Below, piece by piece: positions 26,733 through 36,305 of a stretch of 64,000 bases of DNA; position 1 is the stretch's first letter; each line of letters begins with the position of its first letter. Origin of the DNA: Leifsonia sp. AG29 (GTDB lineage: Bacteria; Actinomycetota; Actinomycetes; Actinomycetales; Microbacteriaceae); assembly GCF_009765225.1 (NCBI RefSeq), contig NZ_VMSF01000001.1, forward strand, positions 1,798,001-1,862,000, given 5' to 3'. The notes beneath the pieces were generated by a model, which was not told the origin of the DNA, did no database searches, and saw only the letters and a program-made list of their open reading frames with translations. The position numbers and the translations under genes are program-made.

Positions 26733-28465
26733 CAGGAGTCCTTCCCGTCGGAGGAGCGATCCGACGACGCGCTCGCGCCGGCCATCTCGGCGGCCTTGCG
26801 CTCGGCGATGGTCTGGCGGCGGACCGCCTCCTTGCCGCTCCGGGCCGCCTTGCCGGCGGGGACGGCCGCGGGGGTGGGAGCCCGGAAGCGCGCCGCGCCG
26901 CGATACACGGCGCCGAGCGCCTGCGGATCGAGACCGGACCACGGGCTGCCCGAGCTGAAGAAGCGCGTGCGTGCCAGGAGCTGGAGCGTCGGGTGGGTGA
27001 ACAGCAGCACGACGATGACGTCGATGATCGTCGTGAGGCCGAGCGTGAAGGCGAAGCCGCGGACGTTCGCTGCCGCCAGCACGTAGAGCACGACCGCCGC
27101 GAGCAGGTTGGTGGCCTTGGAGGCGTAGATCGTGCGCCGCGCACGCGCCCAGCCCGCCTCGACGGCGGACTCCAGCCCTCGCCCGTCGCGCAACTCATCC
27201 CTGATCCGTTCGAAGTACACGATGAACGAGTCGGCCGTGAAGCCGATCGCGACGATCAGGCCGGCCACGCCCGCGAGCGACAGGCGGTAGTCGTAGTGCC
27301 ATGACAGCAGCGAGATGGTCAGCCAGGTGAGGACACCCGCCACGACCAGCGAGAAGATCGTGACCAGACCGAGCAGGCGGTACTGGAAGAACGTGTAGAT
27401 GGCGACGAGGATGAGGCCGATCAGGCCGGCGATCAGGCCGCTGAGGAGCTGCGACGTGCCCAGGGTGGCCGAGATGGTGTCCTGGCTCTGGACCTTGAAG
27501 CTGAACGGCAGCGCGCCGAACTTGAGCTGGTCGGCGAGGGCCTTCGCGCTCGCCTCGGTGAAGTTGCCGGTGATCTGCGGGCGGCCGTCGGTGATGGCGG
27601 CCTGCGTGGTGGGCGCCGAGATGACCTTGCCGTCGAGCACGATCGCGAACTGGTTCTGCGAGCCCTTCAGCGCGACGAGCCGGGTCGTCACATCGGCGAA
27701 CTGCTTGGTGCCGGTGCCGTCGAAGATGATGTTGACGGCCCACTGGCCGGTCGTGACGCCCTGCGAGCTCTGCACGAGTCCCGCGTTGGCGTCCTTGATG
27801 TTCTGACCCTTGACCTCGACCGGACCGAGCAGGTACTTGGCGGTGCCGGCGTCGTCGCACGTGATGAGCGGCTTGTCGGTCGGCGCCGCGTTGGTGTTCT
27901 TGGCCGCGTCCGACTTGCACGAGAACGCGTCGAACTCCGCCTGCAGGGCGGGCGTCACCCAGGCCAGGTCGCTGCCGTTCGTGGGCTTGGTCGACGGCGT
28001 CGACGGGAGGCCGGGCGCCGGCGTCGGCGCGGGGGTCGACTTGCCGTCGGCGCCCACGACCTCGTTCGTCGGACCGCCGGAGATGAGCACGGGCCGGAAG
28101 TCTAGGCGCGCGCTCGACTTCACGCGGTCGAGCGTCGCCTGGTCCGGCTTACCGGGCAGCGACACGACGATGTTGCGCGAGCCCTCGGTGGAGATCTGCG
28201 CCTCGGAGACGCCCGAGGCGTCGATGCGCTGCCGGATGATCGAGACCGCCTGGTCGAGCTGCTGCTGCTGCACGCTCGCCCCGTTCTCCACCTGCGGAGC
28301 GAGGATGATCTGCGTGCCGCCTTCGAGGTCGAGGGCGAGCTTGGGCAGCCAGGTCGCGTTGCTGAACAGGACGCCGGCCGTGAGGGTGCCGAGGAGCACC
28401 ACCACGATGACGCCGAGCCAGGTCAGCGAACGCCAGGCCTTCTTGACCGGAGTGGACTTTGCCAC
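26732..28465 (-). CDS. secD: Protein translocase subunit SecD
   Basis: 577 residues with six predicted transmembrane helices: one near the N terminus (17-38), a large extracytoplasmic P1 domain (about 40-345) beginning LALDLEGGTQIIL, and five clustered helices after residue 350 containing IVAIGFTADSFIVYFERIRDELRDG. The P1 loop has an actinobacterial Pro/Thr-rich insertion (APTPAPGLPSTPSTKP). The C-terminal cytoplasmic tail is long and charged. The gene is followed by secF with a one-base overlap. Confidence 0.97.
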   Translation of the reverse strand: MAKSTPVKKAWRSLTWLGVIVVVLLGTLTAGVLFSNATWLPKLALDLEGGTQIILAPQVENGASVQQQQLDQAVSIIRQRIDASGVSEAQISTEGSRNIVVSLPGKPDQATLDRVKSSARLDFRPVLISGGPTNEVVGADGKSTPAPTPAPGLPSTPSTKPTNGSDLAWVTPALQAEFDAFSCKSDAAKNTNAAPTDKPLITCDDAGTAKYLLGPVEVKGQNIKDANAGLVQSSQGVTTGQWAVNIIFDGTGTKQFADVTTRLVALKGSQNQFAIVLDGKVISAPTTQAAITDGRPQITGNFTEASAKALADQLKFGALPFSFKVQSQDTISATLGTSQLLSGLIAGLIGLILVAIYTFFQYRLLGLVTIFSLVVAGVLTWLTISLLSWHYDYRLSLAGVAGLIVAIGFTADSFIVYFERIRDELRDGRGLESAVEAGWARARRTIYASKATNLLAAVVLYVLAAANVRGFAFTLGLTTIIDVIVVLLFTHPTLQLLARTRFFSSGSPWSGLDPQALGAVYRGAARFRAPTPAAVPAGKAARSGKEAVRRQTIAERKAAEMAGASASSDRSSDGKDS

Positions 28466-28527
28466 GAGGGACTCAGCTTTCTACGAGCGCGCGGGCGCGA
28501 CAGGGCGCCTGAGCACAGGGGAACGGG

Positions 28528-28941
28528 TCAGTCGTCGCTCTTCGCGCCGGGCTTGGGCGAGGTCTCGTCGATCCGCTCGCCGTACTCGGGGTCGCCGTGG
28601 CGGATCGCGTGATCCTCGTTGAGCTCCGGGGCAGCCGGCGCGGCCTCGACCGCGGGCTCGGTGGACGTCTCGGCGACGGTCGGCTCGACGACGCGGGCGA
28701 GCACCTGACGGTGCACCTTGATGATGCTGCCCGGGCTCGTCTCGATCTCGGCGGTGTTGTCGTCCTCGTTGACGGACACCAGCGTGCCGTAGAGACCGAA
28801 GTTCGTCATGACCTCGGCGCCGGGGACCATCTTCGAGCGGGTCTCCTCCTGCTCCTTCCGGCGCTTCCGGCCGTTCCGCCACATGAAGAAGATGAGGGCC
28901 GCCAGGATGACGACCATCACAATGGTCAACGGATCAATCAT
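28528..28941 (-). CDS. yajC: Preprotein translocase subunit YajC
   Basis: 137 residues. Start MIDPLTIVMVV gives the usual short N terminus, one transmembrane helix (5-21) and the conserved RRKEQEETRSKMVPGAEVMTNFGLYGTLVSV core. The C-terminal half is an acidic, Ala/Pro/Glu-rich tail. YajC associates with SecDF; the gene stands 62 nt ahead of secD on the same strand. Confidence 0.93.
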   Translation of the reverse strand: MIDPLTIVMVVILAALIFFMWRNGRKRRKEQEETRSKMVPGAEVMTNFGLYGTLVSVNEDDNTAEIETSPGSIIKVHRQVLARVVEPTVAETSTEPAVEAAPAAPELNEDHAIRHGDPEYGERIDETSPKPGAKSDD

Positions 28942-28993
28942 GAAGTCTTGGAACCTTCCGGAGGGAGCTTGACGGGCCGAACGGCCTGTTGGA

Positions 28994-30040
28994 TTATATG
29001 TCATCCAACAGGGACGGAGGCTGTGAGCCGGCCACCTGGGGGCTGTGCATCCCGAAGTGCCTCCAGGCCGCGGAGGTCGCGACCCGGCCGCGCGGCGTCC
29101 GCGTGAGCAGGCCGATCCGGACGAGGAACGGCTCCACGACCGACTCGATGGTCTCCGCCTCCTCGCCGACCGAGACCGCGAGGGTGTTGAGCCCGACCGG
29201 GCCGCCGCCGAAGCGCTCGAGGATCGCGTGCAGGACCGCGCGATCGAGGCGGTCGAGGCCGAGCGCGTCGACGTCGTACAGCTCGAGCGCGGCGCGAACC
29301 GCGTCGACGTCGGCGGCGCCGCCGTGGACCAGCGCGTAATCGCGCACTCGGCGGAGGAGACGGTTGGCGATGCGCGGGGTTCCGCGGCAGCGGCCGGCGA
29401 TCTCGGCCAGCGCCTCCCGGTCGACGTCGAACTCGAGCATCGCCGCCGCCCGGGTCAGGACCTGGGTCAGCTCGCTCTCGTCGTAGAACTCCAGGTGCGC
29501 GGTGAAGCCGAACCGGTCGCGCAGCGGGTTCGGGAGGAGTCCCGAGCGCGTCGTCGCCCCGACCAGCGTGAACGGGGCCAGGTCGAGCGGGATGGAGGTG
29601 GCGCCCGCGCCCTTCCCGACCATGATGTCGATCCGGAAGTCCTCCATGGCGAGGTACAGCATCTCCTCCGCGGAGCGCGCCATGCGGTGGATCTCGTCGA
29701 TGAAAAGCACCTCGCCGGGCGTCAGGGACGACAGCAGCGCCGCGAGATCGCCGGCGTGCTGGATCGCCGGGCCGCTCGACATGCGGAGGGCTCGTCCGCT
29801 CTCGTGAGCGACGATCATCGCCAGAGTCGTCTTGCCGAGACCGGGAGGACCGGAGAGGAGGATGTGGTCGGCCGTGCGGTCCTGCATCCGGGCGGCGGTC
29901 AGGAGGAGCTGCAGCTGACCGCGCACCTTCGCCTGCCCGACGAACTCCGACAGCGTGCGCGGGCGGAGTGCGCCCTCGAAGGCGAGCTCCGACTCGGACT
30001 CCAGCTCGGGAGCGGTGAGATCTTCGCCGGCGGCGCTCAT
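28994..30040 (-). CDS. ruvB: Holliday junction DNA helicase RuvB
   Basis: 348 residues. RuvB is the hexameric motor for branch migration. [18 protein letters not shown] opens the AAA domain; Walker [12 protein letters not shown], Walker B FIDEIHR and sensor [18 protein letters not shown] follow, then the C-terminal winged helix with [21 protein letters not shown]. The start overlaps the ruvA stop by 4 nt. Confidence 0.98.
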   Translation of the reverse strand: MSAAGEDLTAPELESESELAFEGALRPRTLSEFVGQAKVRGQLQLLLTAARMQDRTADHILLSGPPGLGKTTLAMIVAHESGRALRMSSGPAIQHAGDLAALLSSLTPGEVLFIDEIHRMARSAEEMLYLAMEDFRIDIMVGKGAGATSIPLDLAPFTLVGATTRSGLLPNPLRDRFGFTAHLEFYDESELTQVLTRAAAMLEFDVDREALAEIAGRCRGTPRIANRLLRRVRDYALVHGGAADVDAVRAALELYDVDALGLDRLDRAVLHAILERFGGGPVGLNTLAVSVGEEAETIESVVEPFLVRIGLLTRTPRGRVATSAAWRHFGMHSPQVAGSQPPSLLDDI

Positions 30041-30666
30041 CGGGCCGCCCCCTGCGCAGCCGGCCCGAGTCGCGCGAGCGTCAGCCGGAGGAGCGCCTGA
30101 ACGGTGTCGCGGGAGCTCTCGTCGGTCTCGGCCACGACATCGGCCAGCGCCTCGGCGGCCACCTTCTCGGGCCAGCCGAGCCCGACGAGGGCGACGAGCA
30201 CACTGTCGGGCACCGAGGAGCGGCCGCCTGTGGCCTTCTGCGCGCGAGCCGGCGAGCGGCGCGCGGTCGCGGCGAGCTTGCCCGCCAGCTGCACGACGAT
30301 GAGCTTCGCCGTCTTCGGCCCGATGCCGGAGACCTTGCGGAACGGTGCGTCGTCGTCGGCGCCCACGGCCTCGGCGATCTGATCCGGGCTCAGGACCGAC
30401 AGCACCCCGAGAGCCGACTTGGGGCCCACCCCGGAGACACCGGTGAGGAGCTCGAAGACCTGAAGCTGCTCGGCATCGGCGAAGCCGTAGAGCTGGAGGG
30501 AGTCCTCCCGGACGATCAACGAGGTGTGGAGGAACGCCTCATCTCCGACTCGGAGGGAGAGCACATGGTCGGGCGTCAGCTGGACGGCGAAGCCGACCCC
30601 GCCGACCTCGATCACGGCGGTGCCGCCGATCGCCGAGAGGACGGTGCCGCGCAGGGAGGAGATCAC
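30037..30666 (-). CDS. ruvA: Holliday junction DNA helicase RuvA
   Basis: 209 residues, GTG start overlapping the ruvC stop (GTGA). Domain I OB fold starts [14 protein letters not shown]; helix-hairpin-helix segments [18 protein letters not shown] and [16 protein letters not shown] bind junction DNA; the C-terminal domain III (about 160-209) contacts RuvB. Order ruvC-ruvA-ruvB is standard. Confidence 0.97.
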   Translation of the reverse strand: MISSLRGTVLSAIGGTAVIEVGGVGFAVQLTPDHVLSLRVGDEAFLHTSLIVREDSLQLYGFADAEQLQVFELLTGVSGVGPKSALGVLSVLSPDQIAEAVGADDDAPFRKVSGIGPKTAKLIVVQLAGKLAATARRSPARAQKATGGRSSVPDSVLVALVGLGWPEKVAAEALADVVAETDESSRDTVQALLRLTLARLGPAAQGAAR

Positions 30667-31265
30667 CGGCCTAGCCTACGGGGCGCCCCCGACGTCCGGC
30701 TGGAGCGCTCGGCGGCGCGCCACGCGGCCTGGGCGGGGGTCAGCGAGACGGGGCCGTCCGCGGCCTCCGGCCCCGGGGCGCCGGGCGGGGCCCCCCTCCA
30801 CGCGTGGCAGATGGCGATCGCGAGAGCGTCGGCGGCGTCCGCGGGCTTGGGCGCCTCGGCCAGGCCGAGGATGCGCGCGACCATCGCCTGCACCTGCCTC
30901 TTGTCGGCCGAGCCGTACCCCGTGATGGCGGCCTTGACCTCGCTCGGCGTATGCAGGGCGACGCCGATCCCGCGGCGCGCGGCCGCGTGAAGCGCGACCC
31001 CGCTGACCTGCGCAACGCCCATCACCGTTCGCAGATTGTGCTGCGCGAACACGCGCTCGATGGCGACAGCGGAGGGACGGTGCTCGTCGAGCAGCTCGTC
31101 GATGCCGGTGCCGACGGCCAGGAGGCGCTGCTCGAGCGGCATCGACGGGGGCGTCCGGATGACCGTGACCGCGACGAGCACCGCGCGGCGGTCGGGGCGG
31201 ACGTCGACGACTCCGACGCCGCAGCGCGTGAGACCCGGGTCGATGCCGAGCACCCGGATCGTCAT
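30663..31265 (-). CDS. ruvC: Crossover junction endodeoxyribonuclease RuvC
   Basis: 200 residues. Resolves Holliday junctions as a dimer. [17 protein letters not shown] holds the first catalytic aspartate; [10 protein letters not shown] holds the glutamate, and the C-terminal [13 protein letters not shown] holds the last aspartates. The C terminus is slightly longer than E. coli RuvC, with a Pro/Gly/Ala-rich tail. It lies 13 nt after yebC. Confidence 0.97.
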   Translation of the reverse strand: MTIRVLGIDPGLTRCGVGVVDVRPDRRAVLVAVTVIRTPPSMPLEQRLLAVGTGIDELLDEHRPSAVAIERVFAQHNLRTVMGVAQVSGVALHAAARRGIGVALHTPSEVKAAITGYGSADKRQVQAMVARILGLAEAPKPADAADALAIAICHAWRGAPPGAPGPEAADGPVSLTPAQAAWRAAERSSRTSGAPRRLGR

Positions 31266-31278
31266 GGCCGGTCGCCCG

Positions 31279-32043
31279 TTACTCGTCGTCTTCGTCGAGC
31301 TGCGCCTGGACCTCGGGAGAGATGTCGAGATTGGTGTAGACGTTCTGGACGTCGTCGGAGTCCTCGAGAGCGTCGATGAGCCGGAACACCTTGCGAGCGA
31401 CTTCGGCGTCCGCCTCCACGTTGACGGTGGCGACGAACTCGGCGTCGGCCGAGTCGTAGTCGATGCCGGCCTCCTGCAGCGCGGTGCGCGCGGCCACGAG
31501 GTCGCTGGCCTCGGTCAGCACCTCGAAGCTCTCGCCACGGTCGGTGACCTCCTCGGCGCCGGCGTCGAGCACGGCCGCGAGGACGGTGTCCTCGTCGACG
31601 CCGTCGGCGTGGGGAACCACGATGACGCCCTTGCGGTGGAAGTTGTAGGCGACGCTCCCGGGGTCTGCCATCGTGCCGCCGTTGCGCGTCATCGCCGTTC
31701 GGACCTCGGCGGCGGCGCGGTTCTTGTTCTCGGTGAGGCACTCGATCAGGAGGGCGACGCCGCCCGGGCCGTAGCCCTCATACATGATGGTCGTGTAGTC
31801 GATCGACTCACCGGTCAGGCCGGCGCCGCGCTTGATGGCGCGGTCGATGTTGTCGTTCGGGACCGACGTCTTCTTGGCCTTCTGCACCGCGTCGACGAGC
31901 GTGGGGTTGCCCGACAGATCGGCGCCGCCCGTCTTGGCCGCCACCTCGATGTTTTTGATCAGCTTCGCGAACGACTTCGCGCGGCGCGCGTCGATGACGG
32001 CCTTCTTGTGCTTGGTCGTGGCCCACTTGGAATGCCCGGACAC
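31279..32043 (-). CDS. yebC: YebC/PmpR family transcriptional regulator / translation factor
   Basis: 254 residues beginning [16 protein letters not shown], the invariant YebC start. The family was annotated as DNA-binding regulators; recent work on YebC homologs also links them to translation of proline-rich motifs. [17 protein letters not shown]-type motif (here [20 protein letters not shown]) and the acidic C terminus are typical. Located directly before ruvC, the classical arrangement. Confidence 0.96.
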   Translation of the reverse strand: MSGHSKWATTKHKKAVIDARRAKSFAKLIKNIEVAAKTGGADLSGNPTLVDAVQKAKKTSVPNDNIDRAIKRGAGLTGESIDYTTIMYEGYGPGGVALLIECLTENKNRAAAEVRTAMTRNGGTMADPGSVAYNFHRKGVIVVPHADGVDEDTVLAAVLDAGAEEVTDRGESFEVLTEASDLVAARTALQEAGIDYDSADAEFVATVNVEADAEVARKVFRLIDALEDSDDVQNVYTNLDISPEVQAQLDEDDE

Positions 32044-32077
32044 TGGTACTCCCTCGAGTTACGTCGTGAAAACTTGT

Positions 32078-32707
32078 CTATTGTACGCGCGCGGCCTCGC
32101 GGACCTTGGACAGGAAGTACTCGTGGAACCGGGTGTCGCCCGTGATCTCGGGGTGGAACGAGGTGCCCACGAGGTTGCCCTGCTCGACGGCGACCACCCG
32201 GCCGTGGACCGTGGCGAGCGGCGTGGCCCGCTCCCCCACCCGCTCCACGATCGGCGCCCGGATGAAGACGGCGTGGACCGGCGCGTCGCCGACGGCGGGG
32301 ATGTCGAGGTCGGTCTCGAAGGAGTCGACCTGCGAGCCGAAGGCGTTCCTTCTGACCTCGACGTCGAGGCCGCCCAGCGTCTGCTGGCCGGCGATGCCGT
32401 CGAGAACCGTGTCCGCCAGCATGATGAGGCCGGCGCACGTGCCGTAGACCGGCAGGCCACCCGCGATCGCCTCGCGCAGCGGGGCCGCCAGGCCGAAAGC
32501 CCGCGAGAGCTTGTCCATCACGCTCGACTCGCCGCCCGGGATCACGAGACCGTCGATCTCGTCGAGTTCCCCGGGGCGGCGCACCGGCACGGCCTCGGCG
32601 CCGAGCCCGATCAGGACCGCGAGGTGCTCACGGAAGTCGCCCTGGAGGGCCAGCACGCCGACTCTCGGCGCCCGGCCCTCCACGACGGCGGCGTCGTGCC
32701 CGCTCAC
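32078..32707 (-). CDS. pdxT: Pyridoxal 5'-phosphate synthase glutaminase subunit PdxT
   Basis: 209 residues. Hydrolyses glutamine and feeds ammonia to Pdx[15 protein letters not shown], the oxyanion motif IPGGESSVM, the nucleophile in [11 protein letters not shown], and the catalytic His-Glu pair in SFHPEITGD are all present. The GTG at 32707 is chosen because it overlaps the pdxS stop (GTGA); a TTG one codon earlier is possible. Confidence 0.96.
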   Translation of the reverse strand: MSGHDAAVVEGRAPRVGVLALQGDFREHLAVLIGLGAEAVPVRRPGELDEIDGLVIPGGESSVMDKLSRAFGLAAPLREAIAGGLPVYGTCAGLIMLADTVLDGIAGQQTLGGLDVEVRRNAFGSQVDSFETDLDIPAVGDAPVHAVFIRAPIVERVGERATPLATVHGRVVAVEQGNLVGTSFHPEITGDTRFHEYFLSKVREAARVQ

Positions 32708-33603
32708 CAACCGCGCTCGGCGAGGCGGTGCGGCGCCGGGAGATCGGCGACGTTGATGCCGACCATGGCCTCGCCCAGCCCGCGCGACACCTCGGCGATG
32801 ACGGACGGGTCGTCGTAGAAGGTGGTCGCCTTGACGATCGCGGCCGCGCGCTGCTCCGGGTTGCCGGACTTGAAGATGCCCGAGCCGACGAAGACGCCGT
32901 CGGCGCCCAGCTGCATCATCATCGCGGCGTCGGCCGGCGTGGCCACACCGCCCGCCGTGAAGAGGACGACCGGGAGCTTGCCGGTCTCGGCGACCTCGGC
33001 GACGAGCTCGTACGGCGCCTGCAGCTCCTTCGCGGCGACGTACAGCTCGTCCTTCGTCATGGAGCTGAGCGTGTTGATCTCGGAGGTGATCTTGCGGATG
33101 TGCTTCGTCGCCTCCGACACGTCGCCGGTACCGGCCTCGCCCTTCGAGCGGATCATCGCCGCGCCCTCGTTGATGCGGCGGAGCGCCTCACCGAGGTTCG
33201 TCGCACCGCACACGAACGGCACGGTGAACCGCCACTTGTCGATGTGGTTCACGTAGTCGGCGGGCGAGAGCACCTCGGACTCGTCGATGTAGTCGACGTC
33301 GAGGGCCTGCAGCACCTGGGCCTCGACGAAGTGGCCGATGCGCGCCTTCGCCATGACCGGGATGGAGACCTCGGCGATGATCGCCTCGATCAGGTCGGGG
33401 TCGCTCATCCGGGCGACGCCGCCCTGTGCGCGGATGTCCGCGGGCACGCGCTCGAGCGCCATCACGGCGACCGCGCCGGCGTCCTCGGCGATGCGGGCCT
33501 GCTCGGGTGTGACGACGTCCATGATGACGCCGCCCTTCAGCATCTCGGCCAGGCCCCGCTTGACCCGGCTCGAGCCGGTGGTGCCCTGTCCTGAATCCGT
33601 CAT
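32704..33603 (-). CDS. pdxS: Pyridoxal 5'-phosphate synthase lyase subunit PdxS
   Basis: 299 residues. Makes PLP from ribose 5-phosphate, glyceraldehyde 3-phosphate and ammonia. The start [25 protein letters not shown] is the family N terminus; upstream in-frame sequence belongs to the intergenic region. [31 protein letters not shown], the lysine in [10 protein letters not shown] and the [12 protein letters not shown] phosphate-binding stretch are intact. First gene of pdxST, divergent from the pdxR regulator. Confidence 0.98.
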   Translation of the reverse strand: MTDSGQGTTGSSRVKRGLAEMLKGGVIMDVVTPEQARIAEDAGAVAVMALERVPADIRAQGGVARMSDPDLIEAIIAEVSIPVMAKARIGHFVEAQVLQALDVDYIDESEVLSPADYVNHIDKWRFTVPFVCGATNLGEALRRINEGAAMIRSKGEAGTGDVSEATKHIRKITSEINTLSSMTKDELYVAAKELQAPYELVAEVAETGKLPVVLFTAGGVATPADAAMMMQLGADGVFVGSGIFKSGNPEQRAAAIVKATTFYDDPSVIAEVSRGLGEAMVGINVADLPAPHRLAERGW

Positions 33604-33621
33604 CGTCGTCCCTCTCGTCTG

Positions 33622-33635
33622 AACAGAAGTCTGTT
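33622..33635. promoter_or_regulatory. Palindrome in the pdxS-pdxR intergenic region
   Basis: AACAGA-AG-TCTGTT is a perfect inverted repeat 18 bp upstream of the pdxS ATG in the 85-bp divergent region. It is placed where a regulator would block or assist pdxST transcription, so it is a candidate PdxR site; described PdxR sites in other actinobacteria are often direct repeats, so the assignment is uncertain. Confidence 0.45.
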
Positions 33636-33674
33636 TTGGCCTATGCCGAAGATAGCACCTCCCCGGATGGTCGC

Positions 33675-33680
33675 TAGACT
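33675..33680 (+). promoter_or_regulatory. -10 box of leaderless pdxR
   Basis: TAGACT ends 8 nt before the pdxR ATG at 33689, and no Shine-Dalgarno sequence separates them, so transcription should begin at or within a base or two of the start codon. Leaderless mRNAs of this form (TANNNT, 6-8 nt, ATG/GTG) are common in actinobacteria. Confidence 0.55.
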
Positions 33681-33688
33681 CGGCCTCG

Positions 33689-35005
33689 ATGGACCAGCCG
33701 AGCATCACGGGAACCACCGCTTCAGAGATCGCCGCGAGCGTGCGGGCGCTGCGGGAGCGCGGCGAGCTGACCCCGGGTGACGCCCTTCCGCCGGTCCGCG
33801 AGCTCGCCGTCCGGCTCGGCGTGAACCGGAACACCGCCGTGGCGGCGTACCGGCTGCTCTCCCAGGCGGGGCTCGTCATCGCCCGCGGCCGCGCCGGCAC
33901 CGTCGTGGCGGGGAGGGAGACGGTCGCGCAGGAGGGGTTCTCCGCCGGCACCGTGCTGCGCGACATCGGCACGGGCAACCCGGACCCGCGACGCATCCCC
34001 GACCTCTCCCCCGCCCTGGCGCACGCGATCGGGCGCCCCGTGCTCTACGGAGAGCCGGTGATCGACCCCGCCCTCGAGGAGCGGGCGCTGAGCTGGGTCG
34101 GCGATGACCTCCCCGCTCGGCAGGTGCGGATCACCGTCACGAACGGCGCCGTCGACGCGGTCGAGCGACTCCTCGCGCAGGCGCTGCTCCGCGACGACGC
34201 GGTCGCGCTGGAGGACCCGTGCTTCCTGGCCAGCATCCACACCGTCCGCCTGGGCGGCTACCGCGCCGTCCCGGTTCCGGTGGACGCGGAAGGGATGACC
34301 GTCGACGGCCTGCGTGCCGCCCTCGACGCGGGCGTCCGCGCGATCATCTGCACGCCGCGTGCGCAGAACCCGACCGGCGCGTCGCTGTCGCCCGCGCGCG
34401 CCGCTGCGCTGCGCGCGCTGCTGGCCGACCACCCCTACGTTCTCATCATCGAGGACGACCACTTCTCCATGCTGTCGCGGCGCGGCTACGAGACGCTCAT
34501 CGGCCCGGCCCACCGCCGCTTCGCACTGGTGCGGTCGGTGTCGAAGTCGCTCGGTCCGGACATGTGCCTCGCCGTCGCGGCCACCGATCCGGAGACGGCC
34601 GACCGCCTGGCGTTCCGGCTGAGCCCCGGAACGACGTGGGTGAGCCACATCCTGCAGCGGCTGGTGCTGGCGCAGCTGTCCGACGAGGCGGTGCTCGGCG
34701 AGGTGGAGGCGGCGGGCCGGCACTACGCCGAGCGGAACGCCTCCTTCGCGGCGCGGCTGACGAGCCTCGGGCTGCCGACCGAGCCGCGCGACGGGCTCAA
34801 CCTCTGGGTCGAGCTCCCGGTGGAGGCGCGGCTCGTCGCCGACCGGCTCATGCGCCGCGGGTGGCTGGCCCGCACCGGCGACGAGTTTGTCCTCGGCGAG
34901 CACCGGTCCCCCTCCCGGCACCTCCGGCTGACCGTCCACGATCTCTCCGCGGAGGAGAGCGAGCGGCTCCTCGACGATCTCGCCGCGGCCGCCCTGGGCG
35001 GGTGA
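33689..35005 (+). CDS. pdxR: MocR/PdxR-type transcriptional regulator (GntR HTH plus aminotransferase fold)
   Basis: 438 residues: N-terminal GntR winged helix (about 8-75, with [24 protein letters not shown]), linker, then a fold-type I aminotransferase domain with [25 protein letters not shown] and PLP lysine Lys286 in [13 protein letters not shown] binding should report vitamin B6 status. The gene is divergent from pdxST and 28 nt upstream of pdxY, which supports a PdxR role: activating or repressing pdxST depending on PLP. Recognised from architecture and context; DNA target not proven. Confidence 0.88.
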   Translation: MDQPSITGTTASEIAASVRALRERGELTPGDALPPVRELAVRLGVNRNTAVAAYRLLSQAGLVIARGRAGTVVAGRETVAQEGFSAGTVLRDIGTGNPDPRRIPDLSPALAHAIGRPVLYGEPVIDPALEERALSWVGDDLPARQVRITVTNGAVDAVERLLAQALLRDDAVALEDPCFLASIHTVRLGGYRAVPVPVDAEGMTVDGLRAALDAGVRAIICTPRAQNPTGASLSPARAAALRALLADHPYVLIIEDDHFSMLSRRGYETLIGPAHRRFALVRSVSKSLGPDMCLAVAATDPETADRLAFRLSPGTTWVSHILQRLVLAQLSDEAVLGEVEAAGRHYAERNASFAARLTSLGLPTEPRDGLNLWVELPVEARLVADRLMRRGWLARTGDEFVLGEHRSPSRHLRLTVHDLSAEESERLLDDLAAAALGG

Positions 35006-35033
35006 TCCGGCCGCGGAATGAGAGGATCGAGGG

Positions 35034-35885
35034 ATGAAGATCCTCTCGATCCAGTCCGCGGTCGCCTACGGTCACGTCGGCAACTCCGCCGCCGTCTTCC
35101 CGCTTCAGCGCATCGGCGTCGAGGTCCTGCCGGTCTACACGGTGAACTTCTCGAATCACACCGGGTACGGGGCCTGGCGCGGCCCGCTGATCGCGCCCGA
35201 CGACGTGCGGGAGGTCATCACCGGCATCGAGGAGCGCGGGGTGCTCGGCGACATCGATGCCGTCCTGTCGGGCTACCAGGGCAGCGAGGGGATCGGCGAC
35301 GTCATCGTCGAGGCCGTGGAGCGGGTGAAGGCGGCCAACCCGGACGCCGTCTACGCGTGCGACCCGGTGATGGGGAACGCGAAGTCGGGGTGCTTCGTGG
35401 CTCCCGCCATCCCGGTGCTCCTGCGCGAGCGGGTCGTCCCGATCGCCGACATCATCACGCCGAACCAGTTCGAGCTCGGCTTCCTCACCGAGACCTCGCC
35501 GGACACGCTCGAGTCGACCCTCGCGTCGGCCGACGCAGCGCGGGCGATGGGCCCGCGGACGGTCCTCGTCACGAGCGTCGAGCGCCCGGACGCGCCCGCC
35601 GACACCATCGAGATGCTGGCGGTCGACGACGCGGGCGCCTGGATCGTGCGGACACCGCGCCTCCCCATGAAGGCCAACGGCTCGGGGGATGTGACCGCGG
35701 CGCTCTTCACCGCCCACTACCTGGCCGACGGACAGGCCGAGTCCGCGCTCCGGAAGACCGTGTCGAGCGTGTGGGACCTCCTGGCGCGCACGCTCGAATC
35801 GGGCGAGCGCGAGCTGCAGCTCGTCGAATCGCAGGAGTTCTACGCCGCCCCGCGCGAGCAGTTCGCGGTCACGCAGGTGCGCTGA
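35034..35885 (+). CDS. pdxY: Pyridoxal kinase PdxY
   Basis: 283 residues, ribokinase-like. Phosphorylates pyridoxal for PLP salvage. ILSIQSAVAYGHVGNSAAVFPLQ is the conserved opening, ACDPVMGN and TPNQFELGFLT mark the core, and ANGSGDVTAALF contains the catalytic aspartate and anion hole. GAGGAT precedes the ATG as ribosome-binding site. Downstream of pdxR in one plus-strand unit, so the same regulator may couple synthesis and salvage. Confidence 0.95.
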   Translation: MKILSIQSAVAYGHVGNSAAVFPLQRIGVEVLPVYTVNFSNHTGYGAWRGPLIAPDDVREVITGIEERGVLGDIDAVLSGYQGSEGIGDVIVEAVERVKAANPDAVYACDPVMGNAKSGCFVAPAIPVLLRERVVPIADIITPNQFELGFLTETSPDTLESTLASADAARAMGPRTVLVTSVERPDAPADTIEMLAVDDAGAWIVRTPRLPMKANGSGDVTAALFTAHYLADGQAESALRKTVSSVWDLLARTLESGERELQLVESQEFYAAPREQFAVTQVR

Positions 35886-35946
35886 CGCGGGAACCGTCGC
35901 TGCCGGGCTGCCGCGCTGTCGCGCCTCCGGCGCCTTGGGCGCTGCC

Positions 35947-36000
35947 GCGCCTCCCGCGCCTCCCGCGCCTCCCGCTCCTCCCGCGCCTCCCGCGTCTCCC
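35947..36000. repeat. Minisatellite, six copies of a 9-bp unit
   Basis: Exactly six tandem copies of GCGCCTCCC, with single-base variants GCTCCTCCC (copy 4) and GCGTCTCCC (copy 6), lie 61 bp after the pdxY stop. Read on the minus strand it would code Arg-Glu-Ala repeats, but no start, ribosome-binding site or conserved product supports a gene. Confidence 0.85.
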
Positions 36001-36011
36001 TCCTCCTCGGC

Positions 36012-36237
36012 ACATTCGTGCCGAATGTCGCCGTTGCGCCCGTCTTGGCCCACATTCAGCACGAATCTCGCGTCGATGTCCCTCGTCCCGCGCTGACGCG
36101 TCCAGACATTCGTGCCGAATGTTGCGCTCGCGCCCCGCTTCGTCGACATTCGGCACGAATCTCGTTCCCGTGAATCGGCGAGATTCGGCACGAATGTTGT
36201 GCTCGAGGCGGGGTTACGCCACATTCAGCACGAATGT
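36012..36237. repeat. Cluster of six ATTCG-N3-CGAAT interrupted palindromes
   Basis: Six copies of a 13-bp core lie in this gene-free stretch between convergent pdxY and HIT genes: ATTCGTGCCGAAT at 36014 and 36108, ATTCGGCACGAAT at 36148 and 36183, and the variant ATTCAGCACGAAT at 36054 and 36223. Several are extended to ACATTCG-N3-CGAATGT (36012-36028, 36106-36122); others have a CTCG end instead (CGAATCTCG). Copies 4 and 5 are in inverted orientation through their CTCG ends, 14 bp apart. The same family recurs at 59972-60101. The arrangement recalls REP/BIME elements of other bacteria. Confidence 0.85.
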
Positions 36238-36250
36238 CGCCCCGGGCGCG

Positions 36251-36305
36251 GCAGCACCACGGCGCGGCAGCACCACGGCGCGGCAGCACCACGGCGCGGC
36301 AGCGC
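36251..36305. repeat. Three-copy 16-bp tandem repeat
   Basis: GCAGCACCACGGCGCG is repeated three times without mismatch (36251-36298) and continues for a few bases up to the HIT stop codon at 36305-36307. Together with the 9-mer minisatellite and the palindrome cluster it makes the whole 419-bp pdxY-HIT interval (35886-36304) repetitive; nothing else is visible there. Confidence 0.85.

Noticed and set aside
35840-36055. Arg-Glu-Ala-rich small protein on the minus strand over the 9-bp minisatellite
   Set aside because: The frame is a by-product of the repeat; there is no ribosome-binding site or conserved product.
36012-36305. CRISPR array
   Set aside because: Repeats are short palindromes in mixed orientation with irregular spacing, the 16-bp array has no spacers, and no cas genes are in the window.
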